Origin: Limnobaculum xujianqingii
GTDB lineage: Bacteria; Pseudomonadota; Gammaproteobacteria; Enterobacterales; Enterobacteriaceae
Length of the DNA: 64,000 nucleotides
Direction of reading: 5' to 3'
Assembly (NCBI RefSeq): GCF_013394855.1
Contig: NZ_JABMLK010000001.1
Coordinates: 1,693,501 to 1,757,500 of the forward strand
Under the pieces are notes generated by a model. That model had not been told where the DNA came from and did not search any database. It saw only the letters and a list, made by a program, of their open reading frames with translations. A program made the translations under genes and the position numbers. This document shows, piece after piece, positions 16,636-27,372 of this stretch. Position 1 is the stretch's first letter. Every line of letters starts with the position of its first letter.

Positions 16636-19600
16636 ATGACTTTTTTTGAGCTTGAACCTCCTGATATTTCAAATCTTAGTGATGCTGATCTAAGAGAAAT
16701 GGTCGCTAGATTGTGTGAAGCTGAATTGATTCGCCAAGAAATTCAGCCATCTTGTGTTTTGTGGGGTGGTGCGCAGGAGGCTGCTGACGGCGGCCTCGAT
16801 ATTCGAGTTACCGATGCAATTCCTTTATCAAATCCAGGCTTTGTAAGCCGTGAGAATACTGGTTTTCAAGTAAAGAAAAACGGTATGAGTAAGGCTGCCT
16901 GCAAAAAGGAAATGCTTGATAAAGGAAAGTTAAAAACTGTTATAGGTGATTTGATAGATAAAAAAGGTGCTTATGTAATTGTTAGTGGCAAAGATGATTG
17001 TTCGGACAAAATGCTATCTGAACGTCTTCTTGGTATGAAATCTGCCGTCGAAGGCTTATCAAATAGTGAAGATATTCTCCTTGATTTTTATGGTAGAGAT
17101 CGGCTTAGCGCATGGTTGAGACAATTTCCTGGTGTTACCCTGTGGGTTCGCTCTAGGCTGGGAAAGCCTCTATCAGGATGGCTACCTTTTGGCAGATGGA
17201 CTGCTACTCCACCTGATAAAGAAGATGAGTTTTTACTGGACGAGCACCCTTGCGTAATCGATATAAATTCTCACCAAAAAAGCCCTATAGCTATTGCTGA
17301 TGGAATTATGCTTGTGCGTGAAAGATTACGTGGAGATGGTTCGGTGGTCCGACTAACTGGTCTATCAGGAGTTGGAAAAACACGATTTGCTCAAGCACTT
17401 TTTGAACAAGGTGTATGCGAAAAATCTCTACCGGAAGCAAATGTAATATATGCAGATCTTGGTGATGATTTATACCCAACGGCATCTGAACTTGTTTCCT
17501 ACTTAATAGCTAACGATTTTTCAAGCTATGTAGTTCTGGATAATTGCCCACCAGATATTCATAGGAAGCTGCAAAACCAAGTATCGTCAAATCAAGCTAA
17601 GTTGAGCCTTCTTACCATCGAATATGACATCTCGGATGATCGACCAGAAGAAACAGAAGTAATACATATTGAACCATCAAGTGAGGAAACCGTTTCTAAA
17701 CTCATTCAAAAAAGATTTTCTTCTCTTGGGCGGGTCAATGCAGACAAAGTTGCAGAATTTTCCGGTGGGAATGCGCGTATTGCTATTGCATTGGCAAGCC
17801 GAGTGGGGGCAGACGAGACTTTAGCAAATTTTTCTGATGAAGATTTATTTCAGAGGTTGTTCAATCAAAGAAAAGGGAAAACTGAAAGTTTACTTGAAAG
17901 TGCAGAGGTTTTATCTTTGGTTTACTCGTTTAATGTCTCTCCAAAGGCGTTCAACGATGAATTGAGTGTTCTCTCTAAAATTGGCGGATTGGATCGTCAA
18001 AAGTTAAATCGTAATCATGCCGAGTTGTTACGGAGGCAATTATCGCAGCAACGAGGAAATTGGCGGGCAGTTCTGCCACATGCTTTAGCTAATCGTCTCG
18101 CACGAAGAGCCCTTCAGAATATCCACCCTGACCAAATTAATACTGAGTTGTTAAAAGTAGATAATTTACGATTATTCAGGTCATGTGCCCATCGACTAGG
18201 TTATCTACATGATTTTGAACCCGCGCGGTATCTTGCTCGTTCGTGGATGAAAACCGGTGGACCATTTCATAATATTTCATTGTGTGGTGCTGAGTTACTT
18301 ACAGCTCTAAGCTATATCGCACCAGTATTTCCAGATGCAGTATTAACCGCTATAGAGGATGCATCAGAAACCCCAGAATTTTGCTCTCGAAACAATCAAA
18401 ACTTCTCTGTTTTTATAAGACTACTTAGAAAAATCGCATATGAAGACCAGTACTTTGACCGTGCTGCTGAGCTAATTCTTCGCTTTGCGGAGACAGAAAA
18501 ATCTGGTGAGAATAACAATAGCATCGCTAGGCAATTGGCGAGTCTTTTTTCATTGTATCTCTCTGGTACACAGGCTAAACCATCGCGAAGGTATTCATTT
18601 GTGAGTAGAATACTAAATTCCGGTAACTTAAGGCAGCTTGAGATTGCACGGGACATTTTTTGTTCTGCGTTTGAGGCTTCTCACTGGACCTCATTTGGAG
18701 GCTTTGATTTTGGCGCCCGTAGTAGGGACTATGGATGGGAGCCAAAGACAAATAAAGAGGAATTAGACTGGTACGTAGGTTTTATTAAGCTGTTAGTACC
18801 ACTTTTAGATTCGAACAATGAGTTACGTAGTGAGTGGGCAAAAGAGATACTGGCAAACCACTTTGTTAGCTTATGGAGCTATGCAGGTTGCTTTGACATC
18901 CTTGAAAAGGTCGTGCGCAAATACGGTACTGGCGGTAAGTGGCTAAATATGTGGATGGCCATTAAGCGGACAATCCATTACAACGGAGATAAACATACCC
19001 CTAAAATATTTACAAGGCTTGAAACGCTTGAGCGTTTAGCTGCGCCGGCTGACCCCTATTCCGAAATTGAGGCATATGCTCTAACTAACACATGGGATCA
19101 TCTAGAGGTTAGAGACGGGGACTACACAAAAAGCTCAGAAGAAATTTATCAAAAGATAGAAAAATTAGGTGAACTTGCGATATCTGAATATAAATACCTT
19201 GAAAGATTGGCACCAAGACTATGGGACAAGCACATTGATTCGCCTTGGGCATTTGGTAAAGGGTTAGCTAAAGGCTCATTAGATCAAAAATCAGCATTTG
19301 ATTCTCTTGTCTGTCTGATGCAAAAGCAAAAGCTAGAAGTAGTTCAACCAGGCCTCTTTTGCGGCTTTATTGCTGGCGTTCATATATGTAATCCTAGCTT
19401 ATCTCGAAAACTCCAAGAGTCTGTATTAGATGTACCAGAGCTAAAACCATATTTTGTAAATATTCTGACTGCAACTCCGATAGCCCCTTGGGGTACAAAA
19501 AAGCTTATTGAACTAGCCAGGGCTGGTGAACTCGAGCCACGGAGGTTTCTACAGATAAGTTCTGGCCGGATGCATGAGTCTATTACTGATGATGATTTAT

Positions 19601-20460
19601 CAAAATTGCTTTCCGCACTTAACAATTTAGACAATGGAATATTTTCAACCATTGAAATATTGAGCATGCGGTTCTTTACTGAAAATGGGAGCAAGTACAG
19701 TCCTAGCGCTGAATTACGTCATGTTGGAAGACAAGCTATTTTTAAAATGCTTTCATTGCACAGAGATGAAATTAGAGGTCGGCAGTCTCATGGAATGAAC
19801 CTCGTTATTAAAGAGTGTTTATCAGAACCAGCAACGGAGAATGAAATACGCGAAATAATTAACTTACTTTGCGGCGGAATTGAGACGTATCGCTTATATG
19901 GTTTCGAACTGGAAAATATTATAGCTCATCTAGTAGAAAATTATCCAGAATACATTTTAGATAGAGTATTTCTAGATAGTGAGAGTAGTGAGCAACTCAT
20001 GCACTTTCTTTTCAAAGATAGGGCGAACCGAAGTAGCTCACCATTAAACTTATCACCTATCGAGCGTGTGCTAAATTGGTGTAATGGAAATCAAGATAGA
20101 ATTCAGAAAGTAACTGGTGCTGTATCGGCATATACGTCTTTAGACAAAGAATTACAGCCGCTAGAAAATCCAAAGCAAATAGCTCTCAGCCAACATGCCA
20201 TATTACTTTTAAATGCTGCAGAAAACAAAGCCGCTATAGTTGAGACTATTTTCTCCAGATCTTTTCCTAGCAGCTGGTCAGAATCGCTTGCCGATATTCT
20301 TGAGGCTCGGTCGCAGGCATTCTCAGAACTACTGAATCATGACTCTCCTGAGGTGCGAGAGATTGCAAAGGCCAAACTTTCTCTTTTAAATAGGTCAATT
20401 AGAGAAAATAGAGAGCGTGAAACGGAGGAGTACAACCGGCGGGAGCAAAGATTTGAGTAA
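16636..20460 (+). CDS. Mrr-like nuclease / STAND NTPase fusion, candidate anti-phage protein
   Basis: 1274 residues. Residues about 20-170 look like an Mrr-type PD-(D/E)xK endonuclease: GGLDI (Asp55) and GFQVKK (Gln78, Lys80). A STAND-like P-loop ATPase follows: Walker A GLSGVGKT (241-248), Walker B YVVLDN (297-302) and FSGGNARIAIALA (374-386), the counterpart of the GxP motif. The remaining roughly 880 residues are helical and may form TPR/HEAT-like repeats for ligand sensing. Nuclease-STAND-repeat is the plan of Avs-type anti-phage proteins, which recognise a phage protein and then cut DNA. The gene is AT-rich compared with the rest of the island, suggesting separate acquisition. Exact family not recognised; the defence role is inferred. 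Confidence 0.7.
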   Translation: MTFFELEPPDISNLSDADLREMVARLCEAELIRQEIQPSCVLWGGAQEAADGGLDIRVTDAIPLSNPGFVSRENTGFQVKKNGMSKAACKKEMLDKGKLKTVIGDLIDKKGAYVIVSGKDDCSDKMLSERLLGMKSAVEGLSNSEDILLDFYGRDRLSAWLRQFPGVTLWVRSRLGKPLSGWLPFGRWTATPPDKEDEFLLDEHPCVIDINSHQKSPIAIADGIMLVRERLRGDGSVVRLTGLSGVGKTRFAQALFEQGVCEKSLPEANVIYADLGDDLYPTASELVSYLIANDFSSYVVLDNCPPDIHRKLQNQVSSNQAKLSLLTIEYDISDDRPEETEVIHIEPSSEETVSKLIQKRFSSLGRVNADKVAEFSGGNARIAIALASRVGADETLANFSDEDLFQRLFNQRKGKTESLLESAEVLSLVYSFNVSPKAFNDELSVLSKIGGLDRQKLNRNHAELLRRQLSQQRGNWRAVLPHALANRLARRALQNIHPDQINTELLKVDNLRLFRSCAHRLGYLHDFEPARYLARSWMKTGGPFHNISLCGAELLTALSYIAPVFPDAVLTAIEDASETPEFCSRNNQNFSVFIRLLRKIAYEDQYFDRAAELILRFAETEKSGENNNSIARQLASLFSLYLSGTQAKPSRRYSFVSRILNSGNLRQLEIARDIFCSAFEASHWTSFGGFDFGARSRDYGWEPKTNKEELDWYVGFIKLLVPLLDSNNELRSEWAKEILANHFVSLWSYAGCFDILEKVVRKYGTGGKWLNMWMAIKRTIHYNGDKHTPKIFTRLETLERLAAPADPYSEIEAYALTNTWDHLEVRDGDYTKSSEEIYQKIEKLGELAISEYKYLERLAPRLWDKHIDSPWAFGKGLAKGSLDQKSAFDSLVCLMQKQKLEVVQPGLFCGFIAGVHICNPSLSRKLQESVLDVPELKPYFVNILTATPIAPWGTKKLIELARAGELEPRRFLQISSGRMHESITDDDLSKLLSALNNLDNGIFSTIEILSMRFFTENGSKYSPSAELRHVGRQAIFKMLSLHRDEIRGRQSHGMNLVIKECLSEPATENEIREIINLLCGGIETYRLYGFELENIIAHLVENYPEYILDRVFLDSESSEQLMHFLFKDRANRSSSPLNLSPIERVLNWCNGNQDRIQKVTGAVSAYTSLDKELQPLENPKQIALSQHAILLLNAAENKAAIVETIFSRSFPSSWSESLADILEARSQAFSELLNHDSPEVREIAKAKLSLLNRSIRENRERETEEYNRREQRFE

Positions 20461-20577
20461 TCATTCAGTATGGGTTTTGGCTTCGTCTAATCTAAGTTCT
20501 AAAAACCTCTACTTCCCGCCGCTGCAGCCGGAGCATACCGGGCGCAGCGGCCACTTCCATTTGGCATAATACAAATT

Positions 20578-21789
20578 CTACACCTTATACTCTTCAATCC
20601 ACCGATCCACCATATCGGCCCAATCCTGCAAAAGCTGCTTTCTTTGCTCGGCGTATTCAGCCTTGTTATACACCGCCCTCACCCCTCGCTGTTCATGAGC
20701 CAAGGCTTTTTCAATCCAATCCGAGTTATAACCGGCTTCATGCAAGTGCGTGGATGCTGTGCGCCGCATATCATGGATAGTGAAATCAGCCAGCGGCAAG
20801 CCCTGTTTCTGAGCTAGCACAATCGCATGGTTCGCCGCACGGTTAAGGGAACTCAACGCTATTGTTCCGTGCTGAGATTGCCCGAAACTCGGCATAACAA
20901 ACGGAGAACCATCAGCCAGAATATGCAGTTGCATAAGCAGATCCAGGGCTTGGTGGGACAGATAAACGACATGCGGACGCCCTGCTCCATGGCGGCTGGC
21001 TTTCATTCTTTCGGCTGGAATCACCCATTCTGCCGTAACAAAATCTATTTCATCCCAAGTAGCGTTGACAATGGAATTCTTTCTGATCATGGTCAGCATG
21101 ACTATCTTGAGCGCCACCTTCAGCGCATGGGACGTTTGAGCATTTTTCAGCGTATTAAAGAACAGGCCAATTTCTCTTTTGGATAAGGCCCTGTCTCTGG
21201 GCTTGAACGTTGCAATGGTCGAAGGGGCCACATGTTCCGCTGGATTTTCGCATTTAACGCCCCTGGCTTTCGCGTAGGTAAATACGTTGCCCACAATATC
21301 GCGTGTCTTGACGGCAGACGCTGAAGCTCCCCTATCCTTGATCTTCTCACAGTGGTTACGCAGCATATCCGGGGTGATTTCACTCAGCAGCTTTTTGCTG
21401 AATTTGGGTCTGACATCGCGCTTGATGATGCCCTCTACGATATTGCGCGTACTATCCTTGTAGTCTGCGTCCTGAAACCAGCGTTCAAGCCAGTCACCGA
21501 AATAGGTCGATTTTGTCTGCTCTTTCTGCCGTTGCTTTTCAGCCGCAGGAGATAGCCCTTGAGCGATGAGCTTCTTTGCCTCGCGTAATCTTTCCCGTGC
21601 ATCTGATAGCGTTATCTGATCATACCTACCGAGTGCGAGGGTTTCACGCCTGCCATTTATGCTGTAGTCGTAACGAAACGACACGGTTCCAGAAGGTAAC
21701 ACGGCAACATACAGCCCATCACGATCAACCACTTTGTAAAGCCGATCTTTTGCTTTCAGCACTTTTAATTTGCTATCCGTCAGCATCAT
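20578..21789 (-). CDS. int: P4-type tyrosine recombinase (integrase of element 2)
   Basis: 403 residues starting MMLTDSKLKVLKAKDRLYKV with GAGGAGGCG just before the ATG. N-terminal DUF4102 arm-binding domain; catalytic residues Arg in MIRKNS, HDMRR, ALAHEQ and Tyr in VYNKAEY. Related along its length to the integrase at 12023. Next to the guaA att copy and preceded by two TACCGT dyads, so it is expected to integrate the island at guaA. Confidence 0.95.
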   Translation of the reverse strand: MMLTDSKLKVLKAKDRLYKVVDRDGLYVAVLPSGTVSFRYDYSINGRRETLALGRYDQITLSDARERLREAKKLIAQGLSPAAEKQRQKEQTKSTYFGDWLERWFQDADYKDSTRNIVEGIIKRDVRPKFSKKLLSEITPDMLRNHCEKIKDRGASASAVKTRDIVGNVFTYAKARGVKCENPAEHVAPSTIATFKPRDRALSKREIGLFFNTLKNAQTSHALKVALKIVMLTMIRKNSIVNATWDEIDFVTAEWVIPAERMKASRHGAGRPHVVYLSHQALDLLMQLHILADGSPFVMPSFGQSQHGTIALSSLNRAANHAIVLAQKQGLPLADFTIHDMRRTASTHLHEAGYNSDWIEKALAHEQRGVRAVYNKAEYAEQRKQLLQDWADMVDRWIEEYKV

Positions 21790-21810
21790 CGCCTCCTCAC
21801 GCTTGTGTGA

Positions 21811-21888
21811 AATACCGTCAGCCTAAACGGTATTTTTTCCAATCTACCACAAATAATGAAAAGCGATACCGTTAAAAATCACGGTATC
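21811..21888. promoter_or_regulatory. Two identical-geometry dyads upstream of integrase 2
   Basis: AATACCGT-N8-ACGGTATT (21811-21834) and GATACCGT-N8-ACGGTATC (21865-21888). Both have an 8-base spacer and their centres are 54 bases apart, about five helical turns. Probably arm sites or an autoregulatory operator of the integrase. Confidence 0.6.
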
Positions 21889-21931
21889 AGAGAGCGGATT
21901 TCAGTGGATTTTGATGGCTTATAAAAAACAA

Positions 21932-21966
21932 AAAAGCCAGTCAATCATTTGATTTAACTGGCTTTT
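21932..21966. terminator. Bidirectional terminator between integrase 2 and guaA
   Basis: AAAAGCCAGT (21932-21941) pairs with ACTGGCTTTT (21957-21966). Because it lies inside the repeat boundary, guaA now uses a terminator carried by the island. Confidence 0.75.
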
Positions 21967-22001
21967 AAAGACATTAACAGTCTTCAGTGGAAGCTAAAAA
22001 C

Positions 22002-23579
22002 TTATTCCCACTCAATCGTCGCCGGTGGTTTACCCGAAATATCATAAACCACACGAGAAATACCATTCACTTCATTGATGATGCGGTTAGAAACCCGACC
22101 AAGGAAGTCATACGGTAAGTGCGCCCAGTGAGCGGTCATAAAGTCGATGGTTTCTACCGCACGCAGCGAAACAACCCAGTCATACTTACGACCATCACCC
22201 ATTACACCAACAGAGCGAACTGGTAAGAACACGGTGAATGCCTGACTGACTTTATTATACAAATCAGCTTTATGCAGCTCTTCAATAAAGATGGCATCAG
22301 CACGACGCAGCAAATCACAATATTCTTTCTTCACTTCGCCCAGAACACGAACCCCTAAGCCTGGGCCCGGGAATGGATGGCGGTACAGCATGTCGTACGG
22401 TAAGCCCAGCTCTAAGCCAATCTTACGCACTTCATCTTTAAACAGCTCTTTCAGCGGCTCAACCAGCCCCATCTTCATCTCTTCCGGTAAACCGCCCACA
22501 TTGTGGTGAGACTTAATCACATGCGCTTTACCCGTCGCAGAAGCGGCAGATTCAATCACGTCAGGATAGATGGTGCCTTGTGCCAGCCACTTCACATTAG
22601 TTTGTTTTGATGCTTCTTCATCAAACACTTCCACAAACACGCGGCCAATGACTTTACGCTTCGCTTCCGGATCGTTAATACCGGCCAGCGCGCTCAGGAA
22701 ACGCTGTTCCGCAGGCACATGGACAATGTTCAGGCCAAAGCGATCGCCAAACATATCCATCACTTGCTCTGCTTCATTCAGACGCAGCAGTCCGTTATCC
22801 ACAAATACGCAGGTCAAACGCTTGCCAATGGCACGATGCAACAGCATAGCGGTTACTGATGAGTCAACGCCACCGGACAGGCCGAGGATAACCTCATCTT
22901 CACCCACTTGCTGGCGAATGCGCTCGATAGCATCATCAATAATAGATGCAGGAGTCCACAGGCCTTCACAGCCACAGATATCCAGCACAAAACGCTTTAA
23001 CAGGCTTAGTCCCTGATTGGTGTGAGTCACCTCTGGATGGAACTGCAGACCGTAAAAATGTTTTTCTTCATTTGCCATAATGGCAAACGGACAGGTATCA
23101 GTGCTGGCAACAGCGGTAAAACCTGCAGGAATAGCGGTAACTTTATCGCCATGGCTCATCCACACGTCTAACTGTGGTTTGCCATCTGCTGACAGCGTGT
23201 CGCGGATATCACGGACAAATTCGCTATCATTAATGATATCAACCTTGGCATAACCAAATTCACGCTCGTCAGAGCCCTGAACTTTGCCACCCAACTGCAT
23301 TGCCATGGTTTGCATACCATAACAGATACCCAGAACAGGAATACCGGCGTTAAATACATATTCCGGTGCGCGTGGGCTTCCGGCTTCAGTAGTACTTTCC
23401 GGACTGCCGGACAGGATAATGCCGGTTGGATTGAATTCACGAATTTGCGCTTCGCTGACGTCCCATGCCCAGAGTTCGCAATAAACGCCGATTTCACGGA
23501 CGCGACGGGCAATTAACTGAGTGTACTGAGAACCAAAATCCAGAATCAGAATGCGTTGCTGATGAATGTTTTTTGACAT
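22002..23579 (-). CDS. guaA: GMP synthase (glutamine-hydrolysing)
   Basis: 525 residues, the usual enterobacterial length. Converts XMP to GMP with glutamine and ATP. The N-terminal class I amidotransferase domain shows GICYGMQ (nucleophilic Cys), the ATP-pyrophosphatase domain shows LSGGVDSS, and the C-terminal dimerisation domain ends in TIEWE. The last codons are the integration site of the island and are restored intact by it. 158 bases downstream of guaB, likely one guaBA operon. Confidence 0.98.
   Translation of the reverse strand: MSKNIHQQRILILDFGSQYTQLIARRVREIGVYCELWAWDVSEAQIREFNPTGIILSGSPESTTEAGSPRAPEYVFNAGIPVLGICYGMQTMAMQLGGKVQGSDEREFGYAKVDIINDSEFVRDIRDTLSADGKPQLDVWMSHGDKVTAIPAGFTAVASTDTCPFAIMANEEKHFYGLQFHPEVTHTNQGLSLLKRFVLDICGCEGLWTPASIIDDAIERIRQQVGEDEVILGLSGGVDSSVTAMLLHRAIGKRLTCVFVDNGLLRLNEAEQVMDMFGDRFGLNIVHVPAEQRFLSALAGINDPEAKRKVIGRVFVEVFDEEASKQTNVKWLAQGTIYPDVIESAASATGKAHVIKSHHNVGGLPEEMKMGLVEPLKELFKDEVRKIGLELGLPYDMLYRHPFPGPGLGVRVLGEVKKEYCDLLRRADAIFIEELHKADLYNKVSQAFTVFLPVRSVGVMGDGRKYDWVVSLRAVETIDFMTAHWAHLPYDFLGRVSNRIINEVNGISRVVYDISGKPPATIEWE
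22004..22019. repeat. Attachment-site repeat at the 3' end of guaA
   Basis: ATTCCCACTCAATCGT, covering the codons for the last residues and part of the stop of guaA; identical to 13553-13568. Confidence 0.9.
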
Positions 23580-23737
23580 GTATCGCTTTCCAAAAACGGT
23601 AATGTGAGGCCTGATAGCAGACCGGACAAGAAGAAATTGCCCGGTATTATAGCGTTGTTGGCAAGGAGAATACGAGAGGTGAATGTGGATAACTCACACT
23701 CCCGCTTCAATTTATTAGCATTCAGAAGAAATCTGAA

Positions 23738-25207
23738 TTAACCCATACGGTAGTTTGGTGACTCTTTAGTAATGGTCACATCATGTACGTGGCTTTCCTG
23801 AATACCTGCACCAGTGATACGAACAAACTCCGCTTTAGTACGCAGTTCATCGATAGTGCCGCAGCCGGTCAGGCCCATACAAGAACGTAATCCACCCATT
23901 TGTTGGTGAATAATCACTTTCAACAGCCCCTTATACGCTACGCGACCTTCAATACCTTCCGGCACTAACTTGTCTGCCGCATTGTCGGTTTGGAAGTAAC
24001 GGTCAGAAGAACCTTTAGACATCGCACCCAGCGATCCCATACCGCGATAAGATTTGAAAGAACGTCCCTGGTACAGTTCGATTTCCCCCGGAGACTCTTC
24101 AGTACCAGCTAACATTGAACCGACCATGACGCAGGAAGCACCAGCAGCAATAGCTTTAGCAATATCACCAGAGAAACGAATACCACCATCGGCGATCACT
24201 GGAATACCCAAGTGACCAACGGCTTCTACTGCATCAGCAATAGCAGTAATTTGTGGTACACCCACGCCGGTAACAATACGGGTAGTACAGATAGAGCCAG
24301 GGCCAATACCTACTTTCACCGCGTTAACTCCAGCCTGAGCCAGCGCCAGAGCACCTGCGGAAGTCGCCACGTTACCACCGATTATTTGTAAATCAGGATA
24401 AGCTGCGCGAGTTTCACGAATGCGTTGTAATACGCCTTCAGAATGACCGTGGGAGGAATCAATTAGCAGAACGTCAACGCCAGCCTCAACCAGTGCGGCT
24501 ACACGCTCTTCATTACCGGCGCCAGCACCAACAGCAGCACCTACACGTAAACGGCCCAACTCATCTTTACAGGCGTTAGGTTTACGTTCGGCTTTCTGGA
24601 AATCTTTAACCGTAATCATACCGCGCAGATGGAATTTATCGTCAACCACCAGCGCTTTCTCTACGCGCTTTTCATGCATTTTCTGGAATACGGTTTCACG
24701 ATCGGTAGCTTCGGTTTCATTAACGGTTACCAGACGCTCTTTTGGTGTCATCCATGCGCTAACCGGTTGGTTAAGATCGGTCACAAAACGCACGTCACGA
24801 CCGGTGATAATACCTACCAGCTCATTATTTTGAGCTACCACAGGATAACCAGCAAAACCATTAATCAGCGCCAGTTCTTTAACTTCACGAACGGTAGTTT
24901 CCGGCGTTACAGTGATAGGGTCACTAACAATGCCGCTTTCATGTCTTTTCACCCGGCGAACTTCTTCCGCCTGGCGCTCAATTGACATATTTTTATGAAT
25001 AAAACCGATGCCGCCTTCTTGTGCCAGAGCGATTGCCAGACTGGCTTCAGTAACGGTATCCATAGCGGCAGAAAGCATAGGAATGTTTAAACGAATTGTT
25101 GAGGTCAACATCGTTGATAATTCGGCAGTATTAGGTAATACCGTGGAGTGTGCAGGGACGAGCAGAACGTCGTCAAATGTCAGGGCTTCTTTAGCAATAC
25201 GTAGCAT
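23738..25207 (-). CDS. guaB: IMP dehydrogenase
   Basis: 489 residues from the ATG at 25207 ([13 protein letters not shown]), with GGTGAGA upstream; a TTG two codons earlier is not needed. Oxidises IMP to XMP with NAD, the committed step to GMP. TIM-barrel catalytic domain with the active-site loop [13 protein letters not shown], a paired CBS domain insertion (about 95-200) and the flap region [10 protein letters not shown]. Divergent from xseA across 174 bases. Confidence 0.98.
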   Translation of the reverse strand: MLRIAKEALTFDDVLLVPAHSTVLPNTAELSTMLTSTIRLNIPMLSAAMDTVTEASLAIALAQEGGIGFIHKNMSIERQAEEVRRVKRHESGIVSDPITVTPETTVREVKELALINGFAGYPVVAQNNELVGIITGRDVRFVTDLNQPVSAWMTPKERLVTVNETEATDRETVFQKMHEKRVEKALVVDDKFHLRGMITVKDFQKAERKPNACKDELGRLRVGAAVGAGAGNEERVAALVEAGVDVLLIDSSHGHSEGVLQRIRETRAAYPDLQIIGGNVATSAGALALAQAGVNAVKVGIGPGSICTTRIVTGVGVPQITAIADAVEAVGHLGIPVIADGGIRFSGDIAKAIAAGASCVMVGSMLAGTEESPGEIELYQGRSFKSYRGMGSLGAMSKGSSDRYFQTDNAADKLVPEGIEGRVAYKGLLKVIIHQQMGGLRSCMGLTGCGTIDELRTKAEFVRITGAGIQESHVHDVTITKESPNYRMG

Positions 25208-25381
25208 GGGCAATATCTCACCGGGTTAGGGGTTTAGAAACAGATAAAATATTGCCGAGGAAGTATACAGAGATATATCCATCCACACCACACTTTTTTC
25301 AAAAAAAACTTGATTAGCGCGTATAGCTATGTAGTATCGACTAATTAAGTCGCCGTTATCGAGTTTGATCTCCGTCACATT

Positions 25382-26740
25382 ATGTCACTACCTTCATCCC
25401 CTCCAATCTTTACCGTTAGCCGTTTAAATCAGACGGTTCGTCAGCTATTGGAAATGGAGATGGGCCAGATATGGCTATCCGCAGAGATTTCTAACTTCTC
25501 TCAACCCTCTTCTGGTCACTGGTATTTCACCCTAAAAGACGATAAGGCTCAGGTACGCTGCGCTATGTTTCGCACCGCGAACCGTAAAACCACCTTCCAG
25601 CCACAAAATGGTCAGCAGGTTTTAGTACGGGCATCGATAACCCTGTATGAACCGCGCGGAGATTATCAGCTGATTGCCGAAAGCATGCAGCCTGCCGGTG
25701 ACGGTCTATTGCAGCAGCGATTTGAACAACTTAAACAGCGTTTGTCGGATGAAGGATTATTCAATCCGGCGCGTAAACGCCCTCTTCCTTCTCCGGCAAC
25801 CTGCATTGGTATTATTACTTCGGCCACTGGTGCGGCTCTGCACGATATGTTGCAGATCCTTCAGCGACGCGATCCTTCCCTGCCGGTAATCATTTACCCA
25901 ACCATGGTGCAGGGTAGCGAAGCCACATTGCAAATTGCCAGAACCATTGAACTGGCTAATCAACGTAATGAATGTGATGTATTGATTGTTGGACGCGGCG
26001 GAGGTTCTCTGGAAGACCTCTGGTGCTTTAACGAAGAGCTGGTTGCCCGAGCTATTTTTAACAGCCAGATTCCTGTTGTCAGTGCAGTCGGTCATGAAAC
26101 AGATGTCACTATTGCAGACTTTGTTGCTGACTTGCGAGCGCCTACGCCATCTGCGGCGGCAGAACTTATCAGCCGTAATCAGCCTGAATTAATCCGTCGT
26201 TTACAGTCGCAGCAACAGCGTCTGGAAATGGCAATGGATTATTATCTGACTCATTTGCGTCAGCGCCTTACCCGTCAGGACAGTCGCCTGCAACAGCAAC
26301 ATCCACAGTTAAGATTATCCCGCCAACAAACGGCATTATTGAAACTGCAAAATCGGCTGGAAGAGGGAATGCAAACCCGCCTGCGCCTGGCAAGCCGCCA
26401 GACAGAACGTTTACAACAGCGTTTGTTACACACTCAGCCGCAGGTTAAAGTTCATCGTTGCCAGCAACAACTGCAACAGTATCAATATCAGTTACAGCAG
26501 GCGCTGGAACGACAGCTTAATGCCGCGCGTCAGCGTTTTAGCGTTGGTTATTCACAGTTGGAAGCAGTAAGCCCACTGGCAACCCTGGCCAGAGGTTATA
26601 GTGTGACAACCACTGCCGAGGGGAAAACACTGAAAAAACTAAAACAAATACAAACTGGCGATACGCTGAAAACTCGCTTGAGCGATGGCTGGATTGAAAG
26701 CCAGGTCAGCGGTATTCATTCTGCCAATAATAAATCTTAA
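25382..26740 (+). CDS. xseA: Exodeoxyribonuclease VII large subunit
   Basis: 452 residues. N-terminal OB-fold (about 9-105, with [10 protein letters not shown] and GHWYFTLKD), a central catalytic domain with [16 protein letters not shown] and [25 protein letters not shown], then a long Gln-rich coiled coil (about 270-395). With XseB it degrades single-stranded DNA in mismatch repair. Position beside guaB is conserved in Enterobacterales. Confidence 0.97.
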   Translation: MSLPSSPPIFTVSRLNQTVRQLLEMEMGQIWLSAEISNFSQPSSGHWYFTLKDDKAQVRCAMFRTANRKTTFQPQNGQQVLVRASITLYEPRGDYQLIAESMQPAGDGLLQQRFEQLKQRLSDEGLFNPARKRPLPSPATCIGIITSATGAALHDMLQILQRRDPSLPVIIYPTMVQGSEATLQIARTIELANQRNECDVLIVGRGGGSLEDLWCFNEELVARAIFNSQIPVVSAVGHETDVTIADFVADLRAPTPSAAAELISRNQPELIRRLQSQQQRLEMAMDYYLTHLRQRLTRQDSRLQQQHPQLRLSRQQTALLKLQNRLEEGMQTRLRLASRQTERLQQRLLHTQPQVKVHRCQQQLQQYQYQLQQALERQLNAARQRFSVGYSQLEAVSPLATLARGYSVTTTAEGKTLKKLKQIQTGDTLKTRLSDGWIESQVSGIHSANNKS

Positions 26741-26958
26741 TTCTGGAAAATTTCACTATCCAACAGTAGCCATGAGAATCTTCATAACAGGCTAGCTGTT
26801 TTAATCCCTCCATCCCCCATGAATAGACCTCGGTATTATACATTCCACATAATTACATTATGTTACTATTATTAATTCACCTATTTGAGCTGATTAATGA
26901 GATATAGATAGCGCCCCAAAATTGGTGGTCAGTAATTCACAATATATGGAGATATGAA

Positions 26959-27276
26959 ATGAAAAAGCTATTTATCGTTATGATTCTCGGAATGGCATCA
27001 ACATCCGTTATCGCTGCCTCAACACAAAAAACCACTAACTATAGCTGCGATGATGGCGGTTATTCATTTGAACTTACCCGCATAAACTCTAATAAAGTTA
27101 AGATTGTAGACGGTGCGGGCAATACTGCTACATTAAAAGCGCAAGAATCGGCTTCTGGCGAAAAATACGTAAGCAACCAGTATACCCTTTCGTTAAAAGG
27201 AGATATGGGTATGTTGGTATATAAAGATAAAAGCAATAAAAAGTCATATCCTCATAATGACTGTAAATTACAATAA
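26959..27276 (+). CDS. Periplasmic MliC/PliC-like lysozyme inhibitor (probable)
   Basis: 105 residues. Signal peptide MKKLFIVMILGMASTSVIAA, then YSCDDGGYSFELTRI, SASGEKYVSNQYTLSLKGD and a final DC. The Cys near the start and end and the SASGxxY motif fit the MliC/PliC family, whose SGxxY region blocks C-type lysozyme. There is no lipobox, so a soluble periplasmic form is expected. A purine-rich GGAGATATGAA precedes the start and a strong terminator follows. Family assignment is moderate. Confidence 0.6.
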   Translation: MKKLFIVMILGMASTSVIAASTQKTTNYSCDDGGYSFELTRINSNKVKIVDGAGNTATLKAQESASGEKYVSNQYTLSLKGDMGMLVYKDKSNKKSYPHNDCKLQ

Positions 27277-27288
27277 TATCTCTGTCAT

Positions 27289-27316
27289 AAAAATGGGCGT
27301 TAAATCGCCCATTTTT
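27289..27316. terminator. Terminator after the MliC-like gene
   Basis: AAAAATGGGCG, loop TTAAAT, CGCCCATTTTT. It can serve both the gene on the left and the convergent yfgJ. Confidence 0.85.
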
Positions 27317-27372
27317 ATGCGGTCAAACTAATATATTAAAATTGAACAGTGGGTTAATACCCGAATATTCAC

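Larger units (their letters stand above)
13553..22019. mobile_element. Element 2: 8.45-kb guaA-inserted island
   Basis: Bounded by the 16-bp repeats 13553-13568 and 22004-22019. The integrase (20578-21789) is next to the right repeat. TACCGT motifs occur near both ends and nowhere obvious between. Cargo: HigB/HigA-type pair, a second recombinase, hairpin-rich non-coding region, orphan HigA-like regulator, Mrr-STAND protein. No transfer genes are seen. Confidence 0.85.
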
